In this document: in pieces, positions 34,824 to 44,536 of the stretch
Position numbering within the stretch: position 1 is the stretch's first letter
Layout of the letters: each line of letters begins with the position of its first letter
DNA from: Methylocella tundrae
GTDB taxonomy: Bacteria > Pseudomonadota > Alphaproteobacteria > Rhizobiales > Beijerinckiaceae
Assembly (NCBI RefSeq): GCF_038024855.1
Contig: NZ_CP139089.1
Coordinates: forward strand, 992,001 to 1,056,000
Length of the DNA stretch: 64,000 nucleotides
Reading direction: 5' to 3'
Made by a program: the position numbers and the translations under genes
The notes under the pieces: generated by a model
What the model was told of the DNA's origin: nothing
Databases searched by the model: none
What the model saw: the letters and a program-made list of their open reading frames with translations, nothing else

Positions 34824-34953
34824 GCCGCTCGCTTTCCGGGCAATTCGGCGGCCGCGGCGTTGCGGCGCGCGGCGCCGCCTCCCATTTGTGCTGAGGCGGG
34901 CGCTCTCCTATAAGGGTTGGAGCGGGACGGCTCTATTTTCGAAACGAGGTTTC

Positions 34954-36078
34954 ATGCCGTGGATCAATGAAGGCGGAAATGGCGGCTCATGGAAGCCCAG
35001 CAATGGGGGACCCTGGGGCCAAAAGCCGAGCTCGCCGCAACCTGATTTCGAGGATTTTGTCCGGCGCGGGCAAGAGAAGCTGAAGCAGTGGATCCCAGGC
35101 TCCGGCGGCGGGTTTGGCGGCGCGCGCGGCGTTATCGCCCTGGCTCTTGTCGGCGTGATCTTCTGGCTGCTGTCCGGGTTTTATACGGTCGAGCCCAATG
35201 AAGTCGGGCTGAACAAGATATTCGGGCGGTACACCGGCAAAACAGGCCCCGGCCTGAATTACAACCTGCCCTATCCGATAGGCGAAGTGCAGAAGCTGCA
35301 GGTGACTAACCGCAACACCATCAACGTCGGATTCGCCCAGCGGCCGGACATGCGCGCGCCCAACGCGCAGACGTCGATCGATTTACCGGAAGAAAGCCTG
35401 ATGCTGACCGGCGATGAAAATATCGCCGATGTCAAATTCGTCGTCATTTGGCAGATCGATCCGGTGCATCCGGAAGATTACGCTTTCAATATCGCCAATC
35501 AGCGCGAAACGGTGAAGGCGGTGGCCGAAAGCGCGATGCGCGAAGTCATCGGCCGCAGCCAGATCCAGCGCATTCTCACCGCCGAGCGCAAAGTCATCGA
35601 GCCCGCCGTGCAGGAGCTGATGCAGAAGATCCTGAACCAGTACAAGGCCGGCGTGCTGATCCTGCAGGTGCAATTGCAGTCTGTCGATCCGCCCGAGCAA
35701 GTGATCGCGGCTTTCCGCGACGTCACCGCCGCGCAGCAGGACCAAAACAGGATGCGCAACGAGGCCGAAGCCTACGCCAACCGCGTTGTGCCGGAAGCCC
35801 GGGGCAAGGCGGCCGCAACGATCCAGGAAGCTGAAGGCTATCGGCTTCAGACCGTCGCCGAGGCGACGGGACAGGCCGCGCGGTTCAACAAGATCTACGA
35901 ACAATACAAGAAAGCGCCCGACGTGACCCGCGAACGTATGTATCTCGAAACGATGGAGCGGGTTTATGGCGGCATGGACAAGGTGATCGTCGATCAGGGC
36001 GCGCAGGGAACGGGCGTCGTTCCCTATCTGCCGCTTGGCGCCCTATCGTCGAAGCCTTCAGACGGATCACGCAAATGA
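34954..36078 (+). CDS. hflK: HflK, subunit of the FtsH modulator complex
   Basis: HflK and HflC form a large inner-membrane SPFH/prohibitin cage that surrounds and limits the FtsH protease. The 374-residue protein opens with a Gly/Asn/Pro-rich segment (MPWINEGGNGGSWKPSNGG). A single membrane helix follows near residues 50-73 (VIALALVGVIFWLLSGFYTV), then the SPFH domain (VEPNEVGLNKIFGRYTG) and a coiled-coil region (residues 240-310). ATG 34954 follows ACGAGG; the longer frame back to 34540 overlaps the extensin gene and is not real. Its stop overlaps the hflC start by four bases. Confidence 0.96.
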   Translation: MPWINEGGNGGSWKPSNGGPWGQKPSSPQPDFEDFVRRGQEKLKQWIPGSGGGFGGARGVIALALVGVIFWLLSGFYTVEPNEVGLNKIFGRYTGKTGPGLNYNLPYPIGEVQKLQVTNRNTINVGFAQRPDMRAPNAQTSIDLPEESLMLTGDENIADVKFVVIWQIDPVHPEDYAFNIANQRETVKAVAESAMREVIGRSQIQRILTAERKVIEPAVQELMQKILNQYKAGVLILQVQLQSVDPPEQVIAAFRDVTAAQQDQNRMRNEAEAYANRVVPEARGKAAATIQEAEGYRLQTVAEATGQAARFNKIYEQYKKAPDVTRERMYLETMERVYGGMDKVIVDQGAQGTGVVPYLPLGALSSKPSDGSRK

Positions 36079-37007
36079 AGGCGGCCTCGACATTCGCCAT
36101 CCTTGCCGGCGCGATCGTTTTCCTGATCGTGGCGATGGCCTCGACGTTCACCGTGTCGCAGACGGAGCAGGCCCTCGTGCTGCGCTTCGGCGAGCCGGTC
36201 CAGGGCCGCGGGCTGATCACTAAGCCGGGGCTTCATTTCAAACTGCCGTTCATCGAGAATGTCGTCTATCTCGACAACCGCATCCTTGATCTCGAAGCGC
36301 CGAAGCAGGAGGTTCTTGCCTCCGACAACACGCGGATCGAGGTGGATTCTTTCCTGCGTTATAAAATCGTTGATCCGCTGAAATTCTATCAGACGGTCGG
36401 CACGATCGATCGCGCGAACAGCCAGCTTGGCTTTGTCCTGAACTCCGCCGTTCGTCGTGTGTTGGGCGAAGCCAATCTCACCCAGATCGTTCGCGATGAC
36501 CGCGCAAGTCTGATGGCGAAGATCCGCGATCAGGTGAATTCGGAGAGCGGACGCCTCGGCGTCGACGCCGTAGACGTACGCATCCGGCGCGCCGATCTGC
36601 CGAAGCAGATCTCGGAAAAGGTGTTTAGCCGGATGCAGACGGAACGCGCGCGCGAGGCCGCCGAATATCGCGCGCAAGGCTCGGAACAGGCGCAAAAGAT
36701 CGTCGCCGCGGCCGATCGCGACGTCGTCGTGCTGCGAGGCAACGCCCAGCGGCAGGCCGATCAGACACGCGGCGACGGCGACGCCGAGCGCAACCGCATC
36801 TTTGCCGAAGCCTATGGCAAGGATCCCGGTTTCTTCGCCTTTTACCGTTCGATGCAAGCCTATGAAACCGGGCTGAAATCGAGCGATACAAGGATGGTGC
36901 TCAGCCCAAAATCGGATTTCTTCCGGTTCTTCGGCTCAGCCAAAGGCGAGCCGGCCCCTGCTCCGGCCGCCGCCGCGACCGACGTCCCGGCCGCCGCTGT
37001 TCCCTGA
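36075..37007 (+). CDS. hflC: HflC, subunit of the FtsH modulator complex
   Basis: The partner SPFH protein of HflK, 310 residues. A membrane helix lies at about residues 6-25 (FAILAGAIVFLIVAMASTF). The SPFH block includes SQTEQALVLRFGEPV, GLHFKLPFIENVVYLDNRIL and DSFLRYKIVDPLKFYQTVG. A coiled coil with EREAAEYRAQG-like repeats follows. The C-terminal tail is Ala/Pro-rich (PAPAAAATDVPAAAVP) and probably disordered. The ATGA overlap with hflK indicates obligate co-translation. In many alphaproteobacteria degP follows directly; here a DUF2252 gene lies between. Confidence 0.96.
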   Translation: MKAASTFAILAGAIVFLIVAMASTFTVSQTEQALVLRFGEPVQGRGLITKPGLHFKLPFIENVVYLDNRILDLEAPKQEVLASDNTRIEVDSFLRYKIVDPLKFYQTVGTIDRANSQLGFVLNSAVRRVLGEANLTQIVRDDRASLMAKIRDQVNSESGRLGVDAVDVRIRRADLPKQISEKVFSRMQTERAREAAEYRAQGSEQAQKIVAAADRDVVVLRGNAQRQADQTRGDGDAERNRIFAEAYGKDPGFFAFYRSMQAYETGLKSSDTRMVLSPKSDFFRFFGSAKGEPAPAPAAAATDVPAAAVP

Positions 37008-37142
37008 TGTTCAATGCCGCCGGCGGTCTGTTGAGATCGCCGGCGCAACCGCAATTCAATTGCTCCGCTTTATCTCAAATCGGGTTCCGGCTAGGCTGGC
37101 TTGTTTCTGGAGACGGCAAGGCTGATTTGAAGCGGGTCGCGC

Positions 37143-38558
37143 ATGTCCAACCTGCATCCCCAAGGCGGAACAGCAATCTCCGCACCGCGGGCTGAACGCT
37201 ACAGCGCCGGCAAAGCGTTGCGCGATATCGTTTCGCGTGAAAGCCATGCGGATTGCCCGCCGGGGTCGGAGCGCGATCCTGTCGCAATCCTCGGCGAAAC
37301 AGATGCTCAGCGCCTGCCTAATCTGCTGCCGATCCGCTATAAGCGCATGGCGCAGTCATCTTTTACCTTTCTTCGCGGCGCGGCCGCAGTGATGGCGCAT
37401 GACCTCGCGGAGCTGCCGCAGCTTGGCGTTCACGTGCAGGCTTGCGGCGATTGCCATTTGATGAACTTCGGCGCCTTCAGCACGCCCGAAGGACGCGTGC
37501 TTTTCGACATCAATGATTTCGATGAAACGCTCCCCGGCGTCGACTTCACCGTCGATCTGAAGCGGCTCGTCACGAGCGTCGCGGTCGCCGCCCGAGACGC
37601 CGGAATTTCCGATAAGAAGGCCAAAATCCTGGCGCGCGGCGCCGCCAAGGCCTATCGCGATTTCCTCAGCGAACTCGCCAAAGAGCCGCCGCTTGAAGTC
37701 TGGCATTCACGTATCGACGTCGACCGCGAAGTCCGCAGGATCGACGATGAGAGATTGCGCAATCAACTGCTGTCGCTTTTGATCAAATCGAAAAAAGACC
37801 TGGCAGCCGACGACAATTTTCCGCATCTCGCGTCGACGAAGGGCGGAGCGGCCCATATCGAGGATCGCCCGCCGCTGATCTATCATTTCGACTCGGACGC
37901 CGCGCACGCCCAAAAGATCGACGCTCCTTCCGTTTTCGCAGCCTATCAGAAAACGCTTCTGCCCGAGCGGCGCATATTGGTTGACCGGTATGTTCTCGCT
38001 GATCTTGCAATGAAGGTCGTCGGCGTCGGCAGCGTCGGAACTTATTGCGCCGTCGGCCTCTTCCTGACGGCCGACGGCGAGCCTTTATTCCTGCAGGTCA
38101 AGCAGGCGTTGCAATCGGTGCTTGAGAAAATCGTCGCGCCACCGCCCGATCTTCCCGAGCAGGGCCAGCGCGTCGTCGAGGGCCAGTGCGCGTTGCAGGC
38201 CGCCAGCGATCTCTTCCTTGGCTGGACACGCGACGAAGCGAGCGGGCGGCAATTTTACGTGCGTCAGCTCAAGAACCGTCACCTTGGCTCGATTGGCGAA
38301 GTGATCGAGGCGAGGGCGCTGGAGGCTTACGCAAATCTTTGCGGCCGCACGCTGGCGCGAGCGCATGCCCGCACAGGCGATCCCGTCCTTATCGCCGGCT
38401 ACATGGGGAAAGGCGAAATGATCGACGAGGCGCTCGCGTCCTTCGCCATGAGCTATGCCATACTGACTGATCGAGACCACGCCCGCCTCGTCCGCTCGAT
38501 CGCCAAATCGACAGGTCTGCCGGAGGAGCCTGCGAAGGCCGATGCCCGGATTGGATGA
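37143..38558 (+). CDS. DUF2252 family protein
   Basis: A protein of 471 residues of a family with no proven activity. Characteristic blocks are GKALRDIVSRESHAD, RYKRMAQSSFTFLRGAAAVM, QACGDCHLMNFGAF and FDINDFDETLPGVDFTVDLK. Further ones are VVGVGSVGTYCAVGLFL and YVRQLKNRHLGSI near the C-terminal end. The fold is usually described as kinase-like, and D-x-N-D-F plus the cysteine/histidine pair are the residues most likely to matter. ATG 37143 lies 135 bases after hflC on the same strand, and degP begins 270 bases later. Placement suggests but does not show a link to membrane-protein quality control. Confidence 0.85.
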   Translation: MSNLHPQGGTAISAPRAERYSAGKALRDIVSRESHADCPPGSERDPVAILGETDAQRLPNLLPIRYKRMAQSSFTFLRGAAAVMAHDLAELPQLGVHVQACGDCHLMNFGAFSTPEGRVLFDINDFDETLPGVDFTVDLKRLVTSVAVAARDAGISDKKAKILARGAAKAYRDFLSELAKEPPLEVWHSRIDVDREVRRIDDERLRNQLLSLLIKSKKDLAADDNFPHLASTKGGAAHIEDRPPLIYHFDSDAAHAQKIDAPSVFAAYQKTLLPERRILVDRYVLADLAMKVVGVGSVGTYCAVGLFLTADGEPLFLQVKQALQSVLEKIVAPPPDLPEQGQRVVEGQCALQAASDLFLGWTRDEASGRQFYVRQLKNRHLGSIGEVIEARALEAYANLCGRTLARAHARTGDPVLIAGYMGKGEMIDEALASFAMSYAILTDRDHARLVRSIAKSTGLPEEPAKADARIG

Positions 38559-38827
38559 AGAGGCGCCTTTCAGCGGCAGGAGGCGAACTCCTTCTGCGCT
38601 CGACTGCCGGGGTCGGCATCCGTAACGTCGCCGGGCGACTGAAACGCTGCCGAACGAGGCAATTCGGCCCGGCAAACGCGCGCCGTTCACGAAGTTTTGC
38701 TAGATTTCCGCACGCGTTTCCGATCCATTACGTTAAATGGTCGATCCGCCGGGATAATGTTCTCATCCGCCGCCTGATCAGCTGCCTGATAGCCGTCCCG
38801 CGCGATCCTTTGGAGGAGAGAGTTTTT

Positions 38828-40402
38828 ATGGGATTGATCCAGAATATACGGCGCCGCGCCTTCGTTCCTGCGCCCCGGGTTCGGTCGCTTTCGCTCAAAG
38901 CCTGTTCCGCTTTGGCTCTTGCGGGCGCGCTCTCGCTTGGCGCTGGCGGCGGCATTCTGCCGGTTCTGGAAACGCCCTCGGCTTTCGCCAAGGGGCCGGA
39001 TTCACTCGCCGACCTCGCCGCCAACATTAGCGACACCGTCGTCAACATTTCCGCGACCCAGACGATGGACGAAAAACGCGCCGGCAATGGGCCACAGATG
39101 GAGCCCGGCACGCCCTTCGACGATCTCTTTGAAGAATTCTTCCGCCGCCGTCAGCAGGGCCAACGCGGTCCTGACCAGCCAGCGCCGCGCACCCCGCATG
39201 AGCGGAGGTCGAACTCGCTCGGCTCAGGATTCGTCATTGACCCGTCGGGCCTCATCATCACCAATAATCACGTCATCGCCGACGCCAATGAAGTGACGGT
39301 CATTTTCACCGATGGACAAAAGCTGAAAGCGGAAGTCGTCGGCAAGGATGAGAAAGTCGATGTCGCCGTTCTTCGCGTGAAGCCCGACAAACCGCTAAAA
39401 GCGGCGAAATTCGGCGACAGCGACAAGATGCGCGTCGGCGACTGGGTGGTCGCCGTCGGCAATCCGTTCGGCCTTGGCGGAACCGTCACGGCTGGGATCA
39501 TTTCGGCGCGCAACCGCAATATCGACTCAGGGCCTTACGATAATTATTTCCAGACCGACGCGGCCATCAACAAGGGCAATTCCGGCGGCCCGCTGTTCAA
39601 CATGGACGGCGAGGTCATCGGCATCAATACGGCGATTCTCTCGCCATCCGGCGGCTCGATCGGCATCGGCTTCTCGACGCCGGCTGCGACAGTGATGCCA
39701 GTCATCGACCAGCTTGAGAAATACGGCGAAACCCGGCGCGGCTGGCTCGGCGTGCGCATTCAAAACGTCGACGATACGATCGCGGAGACGCTGAATCTTG
39801 GCTCGGTTCGCGGCGCTCTCATCGCCGGCACGGATGAAAAGGGGCCAGCTAAAGCGGCCGGACTTGAGGCCGGCGACGTCATCTTGAAATTCGACGGGAT
39901 CGATATCAAGGAGTCGCACGATCTGCCAAAGATCGTCGCTTCAGCCCCCGTCGGCAAGTACGTCGAAATTGTCCTGTTGCGGCAGGGAAAACAGATCACA
40001 AAGACGATCAAGCTCGGACGCCTTGAAGATAATGAAAAGCAACTGGCGTCATTGACCGTGCAAAAGAACGACGCGGACAAACCGAAGACGACCAGCACGG
40101 TCGAAAAGGCGCTGGGCATGGAGTTTTCCAGCCTCAGCGACGGCGCGCGGGAGAAATATTCGATCAAGTCGAGCGTTGGTTCGGGCGTGGTCGTGACCAG
40201 CGTCGATCCTGACTCCGGGGCCGCCGACAAGCATATCCAAAGCGGCGAAGTGATTTTGGAGATCAATCAGGAGCCGGTCAAAGAGCCTTTGGACGTCGCG
40301 AAAAAAATCGCTGCCCTGAAGAACGACGGCAAGAAATCGGCGCTGCTTCTTGTCGCCAATGGACAGGGCGAAATGCGCTTTGTCGCGCTTCCTTTCCAAT
40401 AA
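38828..40402 (+). CDS. degP: Do/DegP-family periplasmic serine endopeptidase
   Basis: A periplasmic protease-chaperone of 524 residues that degrades or refolds damaged envelope proteins. The signal segment is at residues 16-56. The trypsin-like triad is H148 (ITNNHVIADAN), D178 (DEKVDVAVLRV) and S252 (NKGNSGGPLFNMDGE). Two PDZ domains follow (RRGWLGVRIQNVDD and a second beginning MEFSSLSDGAREKYS). GGAGGAGAG lies just before ATG 38828. The frame is open back to 38555 but that part overlaps the DUF2252 stop and has no ribosome site. A 23-base Gln/Arg-rich loop after residue 85 is normal for the family. Confidence 0.95.
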   Translation: MGLIQNIRRRAFVPAPRVRSLSLKACSALALAGALSLGAGGGILPVLETPSAFAKGPDSLADLAANISDTVVNISATQTMDEKRAGNGPQMEPGTPFDDLFEEFFRRRQQGQRGPDQPAPRTPHERRSNSLGSGFVIDPSGLIITNNHVIADANEVTVIFTDGQKLKAEVVGKDEKVDVAVLRVKPDKPLKAAKFGDSDKMRVGDWVVAVGNPFGLGGTVTAGIISARNRNIDSGPYDNYFQTDAAINKGNSGGPLFNMDGEVIGINTAILSPSGGSIGIGFSTPAATVMPVIDQLEKYGETRRGWLGVRIQNVDDTIAETLNLGSVRGALIAGTDEKGPAKAAGLEAGDVILKFDGIDIKESHDLPKIVASAPVGKYVEIVLLRQGKQITKTIKLGRLEDNEKQLASLTVQKNDADKPKTTSTVEKALGMEFSSLSDGAREKYSIKSSVGSGVVVTSVDPDSGAADKHIQSGEVILEINQEPVKEPLDVAKKIAALKNDGKKSALLLVANGQGEMRFVALPFQ

Positions 40403-40514
40403 GGAACGAGTCGGGGGAAAGGCAAATTAAGACGGCGTCCGGCCCTTGCCCGCAGGGGACGACGCCGCTATAAGACCTCCACCAGAAGCGGCCAACCTCT
40501 CGTTGGCCTTACGT

Positions 40515-40591
40515 CGGAGTGTAGCGCAGCCTGGTAGCGCACCTCGTTCGGGACGAGGGGGTCGGAGGTTCGAATCCTCTCACTCCGACCA
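40515..40591 (+). tRNA. tRNA-Pro (anticodon CGG)
   Basis: It runs CGGAGTGTAGCGCAGCC through to CACTCCG-A-CCA with encoded CCA. The acceptor stem CGGAGTG/CACTCCG pairs fully. The anticodon arm CCTCG-TTCGGGA-CGAGG gives anticodon CGG. The T arm is TCGGAGG-TTCGAAT-CCTC. It is convergent with the TonB-like gene. Confidence 0.96.
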
Positions 40592-40732
40592 AATATGCTC
40601 TTCAGCATTTTCGCGGGAATGCGGCGATTTACGTTGAGACTGTCTGATTCCAGCGGCTCGCAAGCCGGCGTATCGCAGCGTTTTCTTTGCGCTCAAGGGC
40701 CGAGGCGTAAACGCGATAGCCTACTTCCAAGC

Positions 40733-42103
40733 TCAATCGTTCCTTTCAAGCCCAAACGTAATCTCCGCCGCGAAGCTACGCTGCGCCCCCAATGGAGGCC
40801 TTGGAAAAGGCGCCGCCCTGGAGACAAGGGCGAGGCTTTCGATGTCGAGATCCGTCTCGCCGCTTGATTGCAACAGCGAGACATTAGTGAGGTCACCCGC
40901 GTCGTTGAGCGTAAAAGACACGACGGCGCTGCCATGCGCGCCCCGCTCGCGCGCGCTCTGCGGATATTGCTTGGCGCGTTCCAGAAGACCGAAAACGATC
41001 TCCTTGTAACTCAGCAGCTCGTCGCCGCCTTCCGTCGGCAAGGGGACGGCGACCGCGCGGAAAATATCGGGTCCGTTGTCGAATGGCAGCTGCAGTCCTG
41101 CCTGCGTCCCAAAGCGGCTGCCAGAGGCGCCGGATTGATTGACCGCGCTCGTTGCCGGCGCTGGTTTGGCGGCTGCCGCCTTTGTCGCGCTTTTGCCGGA
41201 AGGCGTCTTCTGCCCCGTAGCCGTCGAGGAAGGAGATCGCCCTTTCGCCTGGGCTGACGCCTTTTTGTCGACGCGCTTCTGTTCAGCCGCCTTTTGCTCC
41301 GCAGCCTTCTCCTCGGCGACCTTCTGCTCCGCAGCCTTCTGTTCGGCAGCCTTCTCCTCGGCGGCCTTTTGCTCGGCGGCCTTTTGCTCCGCAACCTTCT
41401 CCTCGGCAGCCTTCTGTTCGGCAGCCTTCTCCTCGGCAGCCTTCTCCTCCGCAGCCTTCTGTTCGGCAGCCTTCTGCTCAACGGCCTTTTGCTCAGCAGC
41501 CTTCTCCTCGGCAGCCTTTTGCTCCGCAGCCTTTTGTTGCGCCACCTGCAAATCAGATGCTTTCGAATCGGCAGCCTTGGCCTCGGACGTGTTTTCCACC
41601 TTCGAGCCCAGGGCGTTTTCCGTTGCCTTGGACGGCTCCGGAGGTTTCTCAACGACAACCTCGACGGGCGTTTCCTTGACCTGCTGAGCCGCGGTCGATT
41701 TCGGGCTGAACCAGGCAAACAACAAGAACAGGCACATATGCGCCGCCAAAGACGCGGCGAGGAGCCATAGCAAGCCGCGCTCGAGTGGGGTCGGGCCAAA
41801 TCGCGGCTCAAAAATCCGCTCTTGTTCTTCGATGACCAGATTGGAGCGCGCTTCAGGATCATCCGCGCGGGGCAGATCGACGGGCGCCGCTGGCGGGCCA
41901 CAGTCGCTCAGCGCTGTTCTATCGGGAGCGCAAAGCTCGTAAGGACGCGAGCGGGCGCGCGCGGCCTCGAGGTTTTTCCAGTCCGCGTCCAGCGCCTCAG
42001 AGGCGGCAAAATCATCGCTGCGCGGACGGCCGGCCCCTGCGTTGGCGGCGCGCGATTTTCGCTCTCGGTCGTCGGGGTCGAGAAGCTCGGGCGTCAACTC
42101 CAT
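40733..42103 (-). CDS. TonB/TolA-like energy-transducing protein with Lys-Ala-Ala-Glu repeats
   Basis: A protein of 456 residues. The cytoplasmic N-terminus is acidic and about 105 residues long. One membrane helix follows (GLLWLLAASLAAHMCLFLLF, residues 110-130), then a periplasmic linker. From about residue 190 to 285 the linker is built of tandem five-residue units (KAAEQ/KAAEE), which should form a long stiff helix as in TolA. The C-terminal domain (YPQSARERGAHGSAVVSFTL, SLLQSSGETDLD) matches TonB. Such proteins pass proton-motive-force energy to outer-membrane receptors. No exbB/exbD or receptor gene is nearby, so the partner is unknown. Confidence 0.82.
   Translation of the reverse strand: MELTPELLDPDDRERKSRAANAGAGRPRSDDFAASEALDADWKNLEAARARSRPYELCAPDRTALSDCGPPAAPVDLPRADDPEARSNLVIEEQERIFEPRFGPTPLERGLLWLLAASLAAHMCLFLLFAWFSPKSTAAQQVKETPVEVVVEKPPEPSKATENALGSKVENTSEAKAADSKASDLQVAQQKAAEQKAAEEKAAEQKAVEQKAAEQKAAEEKAAEEKAAEQKAAEEKVAEQKAAEQKAAEEKAAEQKAAEQKVAEEKAAEQKAAEQKRVDKKASAQAKGRSPSSTATGQKTPSGKSATKAAAAKPAPATSAVNQSGASGSRFGTQAGLQLPFDNGPDIFRAVAVPLPTEGGDELLSYKEIVFGLLERAKQYPQSARERGAHGSAVVSFTLNDAGDLTNVSLLQSSGETDLDIESLALVSRAAPFPRPPLGAQRSFAAEITFGLERND
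41279..41540 (-). repeat. 15-bp tandem repeat array within the TonB-like gene
   Basis: About 17 imperfect copies of a 15-base unit (GCAGCCTTCTGCTCC on the plus strand) encode the KAAEQ/KAAEE units. Third-position and Gln/Glu exchanges show the units have diverged, but reading frame is preserved throughout. Such arrays change length by slippage or recombination. Confidence 0.85.
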
Positions 42104-42330
42104 GCGTCAAAACTGCCCTTAAAAACTGAATTGTCATCCCTAGAGCATTTTTGGCGCCGCCGAAACGCCGCGCTCGCCAAATATGGAGGCGGCCGGGCAA
42201 GGTGGCCAAAGGCGCCTTGCGTCACGGCCCGTTGCAAAAAAATTCACTGCCAAACAACTTCGCTCAAATCGATTCATTCAAGAAGCGAAAGCATCGCGTA
42301 ATATGACTGAAAGCTGGCAACAATGAGAAA

Positions 42331-42987
42331 TTACGTCGAGGCGATGGTCTGGCTGGTCAGCTGTTGCTCCGGAGTCGTCTCGACGATCGCCAGCGCGGCC
42401 CGGAAGGCCGCCTCGACGTCGAGCTTGGTGGTGTCGAGCATGACGGCGTCCGTTGCCGGCTTCAGGGGAGCCGTGGAGCGGCTGCTGTCGCGCTCGTCGC
42501 GCTTGCGAATGTCCTCCACTACGGCGGCGTAGTCGACTTTTTCGCCCCGCCCCCGCAACTCCAGCGCTCGCCGCGTCGCTCTCGCTTCGTCGCTTGCGGT
42601 GACGAAGATTTTACAGTCTGCTTCTGGACAGATCACGGTGCCTATGTCGCGGCCATCGAGCACAGCCCCGCCCGGACGGCGCGCGAAGCTGCGCTGCATA
42701 TCGATGAGCGCGGCCCTCACCTCGGGAATGGCGGCGACGACGGACGCCGCCTCGGCCATCTCGCGGCCGCGCAGCAGCGTTTCGTCGAAATCAGTCAGGG
42801 CGAGGCTGCGCGCGGCCGAGACCGCGGCGGCGCGGTCGGCGAGGTCGTGGCCGTGTTCGATGAGCGCACGCGCGGTGGCGCGATAAAGAAGGCCCGTGTC
42901 GAGGTGAGGCAGCTTGAGATGCCCGGCGAGCCGGCGCGCCAGTGTGCCCTTGCCCGAGGCTGCCGGACCATCAATCGCGATGATCAT
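42331..42987 (-). CDS. cmk: cytidylate kinase
   Basis: Cmk phosphorylates CMP and dCMP with ATP. The 218-residue protein opens with the P-loop [20 protein letters not shown]. It has the CMP-binding block [18 protein letters not shown], the insert [18 protein letters not shown] and the lid segment [18 protein letters not shown]. Its ATG overlaps the end of aroA by four bases, so translation is coupled. The aroA-cmk pair (often followed by rpsA) is common in alphaproteobacteria. Here rpsA is not downstream, since the next gene on this strand is the TonB-like gene 230 bases on. Confidence 0.96.
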   Translation of the reverse strand: MIIAIDGPAASGKGTLARRLAGHLKLPHLDTGLLYRATARALIEHGHDLADRAAAVSAARSLALTDFDETLLRGREMAEAASVVAAIPEVRAALIDMQRSFARRPGGAVLDGRDIGTVICPEADCKIFVTASDEARATRRALELRGRGEKVDYAAVVEDIRKRDERDSSRSTAPLKPATDAVMLDTTKLDVEAAFRAALAIVETTPEQQLTSQTIAST

Positions 42988-44318
42988 GCGAATTGCGCTC
43001 CAAGACGCTCCATCTGGGGCCTGAAGGTTGGAAAACTCGTTGCAATCATGCTGGCGTCATCGATTTCGACCGGCTGGCGAGAGGCGAGCCCGAGGCAAAG
43101 AAAGCTCATGGCGATGCGATGGTCGAGATGCGTCGCGACAAGGCCGCCGCCCGGAACGTCGCCGCCGCGCCCTTCGACGATAAGATCATCGCCGATGATC
43201 CGGGGCTCGATCCCGGCTGCGCGGAGGCCAGCCGCGACCGCCTCCAGACGATCGGATTCCTTCACTCGCAATTCGTTGAGGCCGCGCATCCGCGTCTGGC
43301 CGTGGGCGAACGCCGCGGCGACGGCGAGGATCGGATATTCGTCGATCATGCTCGGCGCGCGGCCGGCAGGCACGTCGACGCCGCGGAGTTCGGCGGCCCT
43401 GACGCGCAGATCGGCCACTTCTTCGCCGCCCTCCTCGCGACGGTCATTGATTTCGACATCGGCGCCCATTTCGAGCAAAGTCGTCAGCAGCCCGGTGCGC
43501 AAAGGATTCATCATCATCGATTCGATAATGACGTCGGACCCCGGAACGATTGTGGCGGCGACCAGCACGAACGCCGCGGAAGATGGATCGCCCGGCACCG
43601 CGATCGGCGCCGGGCGCAGCTCCGGCCTGCCCTCAAGCGAAATTTTCCGGCCGTTTTCGCCAAAAGATTCGACTTCGATCCCAGCGCCAAAATATTTCAG
43701 CATCCTTTCGGTATGATCCCGGCTCGCCTCCGGCTCGATCACCACCGTGAGGCCAGGCGAATTCAGGCCGGCGAGCAAGACCGCGGATTTGATCTGGGCC
43801 GAGGCGACCGGCGTCCGGTATTCGATCGGAATCGGCTCGCTCGCCCCTTTCAGCACGAGCGGGCACCTGCCTCCCTCGGCCTGCTTCAGAACCTCGGCCC
43901 CCATCAGAAGCAGCGGATCGAGGATGCGCCGCATCGGCCGCTTGCGCAGCGACGCATCGCCGTCGAAAGAGGCGGTGATCCCGTGCCCGCCGACGACGCC
44001 CATCATCAGACGCATGCCCGTGCCCGAATTACCGAAGTCGAGGGTTTTACGCGGGGCGAGGAGCGAGCCGACGCCGCAGCCGCGCACGCGCCAGCATCCC
44101 TCTCCCGTCCGCACGACGTCGGCGCCAAGCTCGCGGCAGACATCGGCGGTATGGAGAACGTCATCGCCTTCAAGCAGCCCCTCGATGGCGGTTTCGCCGA
44201 CGCTGAGAAGACCGAGGATCAGCGCCCGGTGCGAAATCGATTTGTCGCCCGGCGGCTTGATCCGGCCACGCAACGGCCCGCCCTTACGCGCCGTCAGGCG
44301 TTGCGCCGAAACCTCCAT
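42984..44318 (-). CDS. aroA: 3-phosphoshikimate 1-carboxyvinyltransferase (EPSP synthase)
   Basis: AroA joins PEP and shikimate 3-phosphate in the sixth step of the shikimate pathway. The 444-residue protein starts [20 protein letters not shown] and has the active-site block [31 protein letters not shown] carries the sequence region that separates glyphosate-sensitive from tolerant classes, and [19 protein letters not shown] is intact. ATG 44318 has AGAGG six bases upstream. The frame is open to 44432 but that extension shows no family similarity. The gene is coupled to cmk by a four-base overlap. Confidence 0.96.
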   Translation of the reverse strand: MEVSAQRLTARKGGPLRGRIKPPGDKSISHRALILGLLSVGETAIEGLLEGDDVLHTADVCRELGADVVRTGEGCWRVRGCGVGSLLAPRKTLDFGNSGTGMRLMMGVVGGHGITASFDGDASLRKRPMRRILDPLLLMGAEVLKQAEGGRCPLVLKGASEPIPIEYRTPVASAQIKSAVLLAGLNSPGLTVVIEPEASRDHTERMLKYFGAGIEVESFGENGRKISLEGRPELRPAPIAVPGDPSSAAFVLVAATIVPGSDVIIESMMMNPLRTGLLTTLLEMGADVEINDRREEGGEEVADLRVRAAELRGVDVPAGRAPSMIDEYPILAVAAAFAHGQTRMRGLNELRVKESDRLEAVAAGLRAAGIEPRIIGDDLIVEGRGGDVPGGGLVATHLDHRIAMSFLCLGLASRQPVEIDDASMIATSFPTFRPQMERLGAQFA

Positions 44319-44536
44319 CAAAACCTCTTGTGCTGGATCGTTGTACAAGGAAAAAAGCATTCCAATCAATTTGCCATCGCGTTTTGGCTGGTAGCACGCT
44401 ACGCCGCGCTTTGTCATCAAAGCCAAGCCCAAAGCTCAACTTCCATTTGACATGCGGGCGCTCGATCACTAACCGGACCAAAAGTTGCGACGGCGTCCTG
44501 TGCCCAACAGCTGCTGTCCCTTCAAGAGGTAGGTCC

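Noticed and set aside
40446-40637. Plus-strand ORF with [21 protein letters not shown]
   Set aside because: It is a translation of the tRNA-Pro gene at 40515-40591, a well-known annotation artefact.
41139-41687. 182-residue plus-strand ORF of Phe-Cys-Ser-Ala repeats
   Set aside because: It is the antisense frame of the 15-bp repeat inside the TonB-like gene.
42364-44450. Long plus-strand ORFs of about 450 and 485 residues
   Set aside because: They are antisense to cmk and aroA, which are unambiguous.
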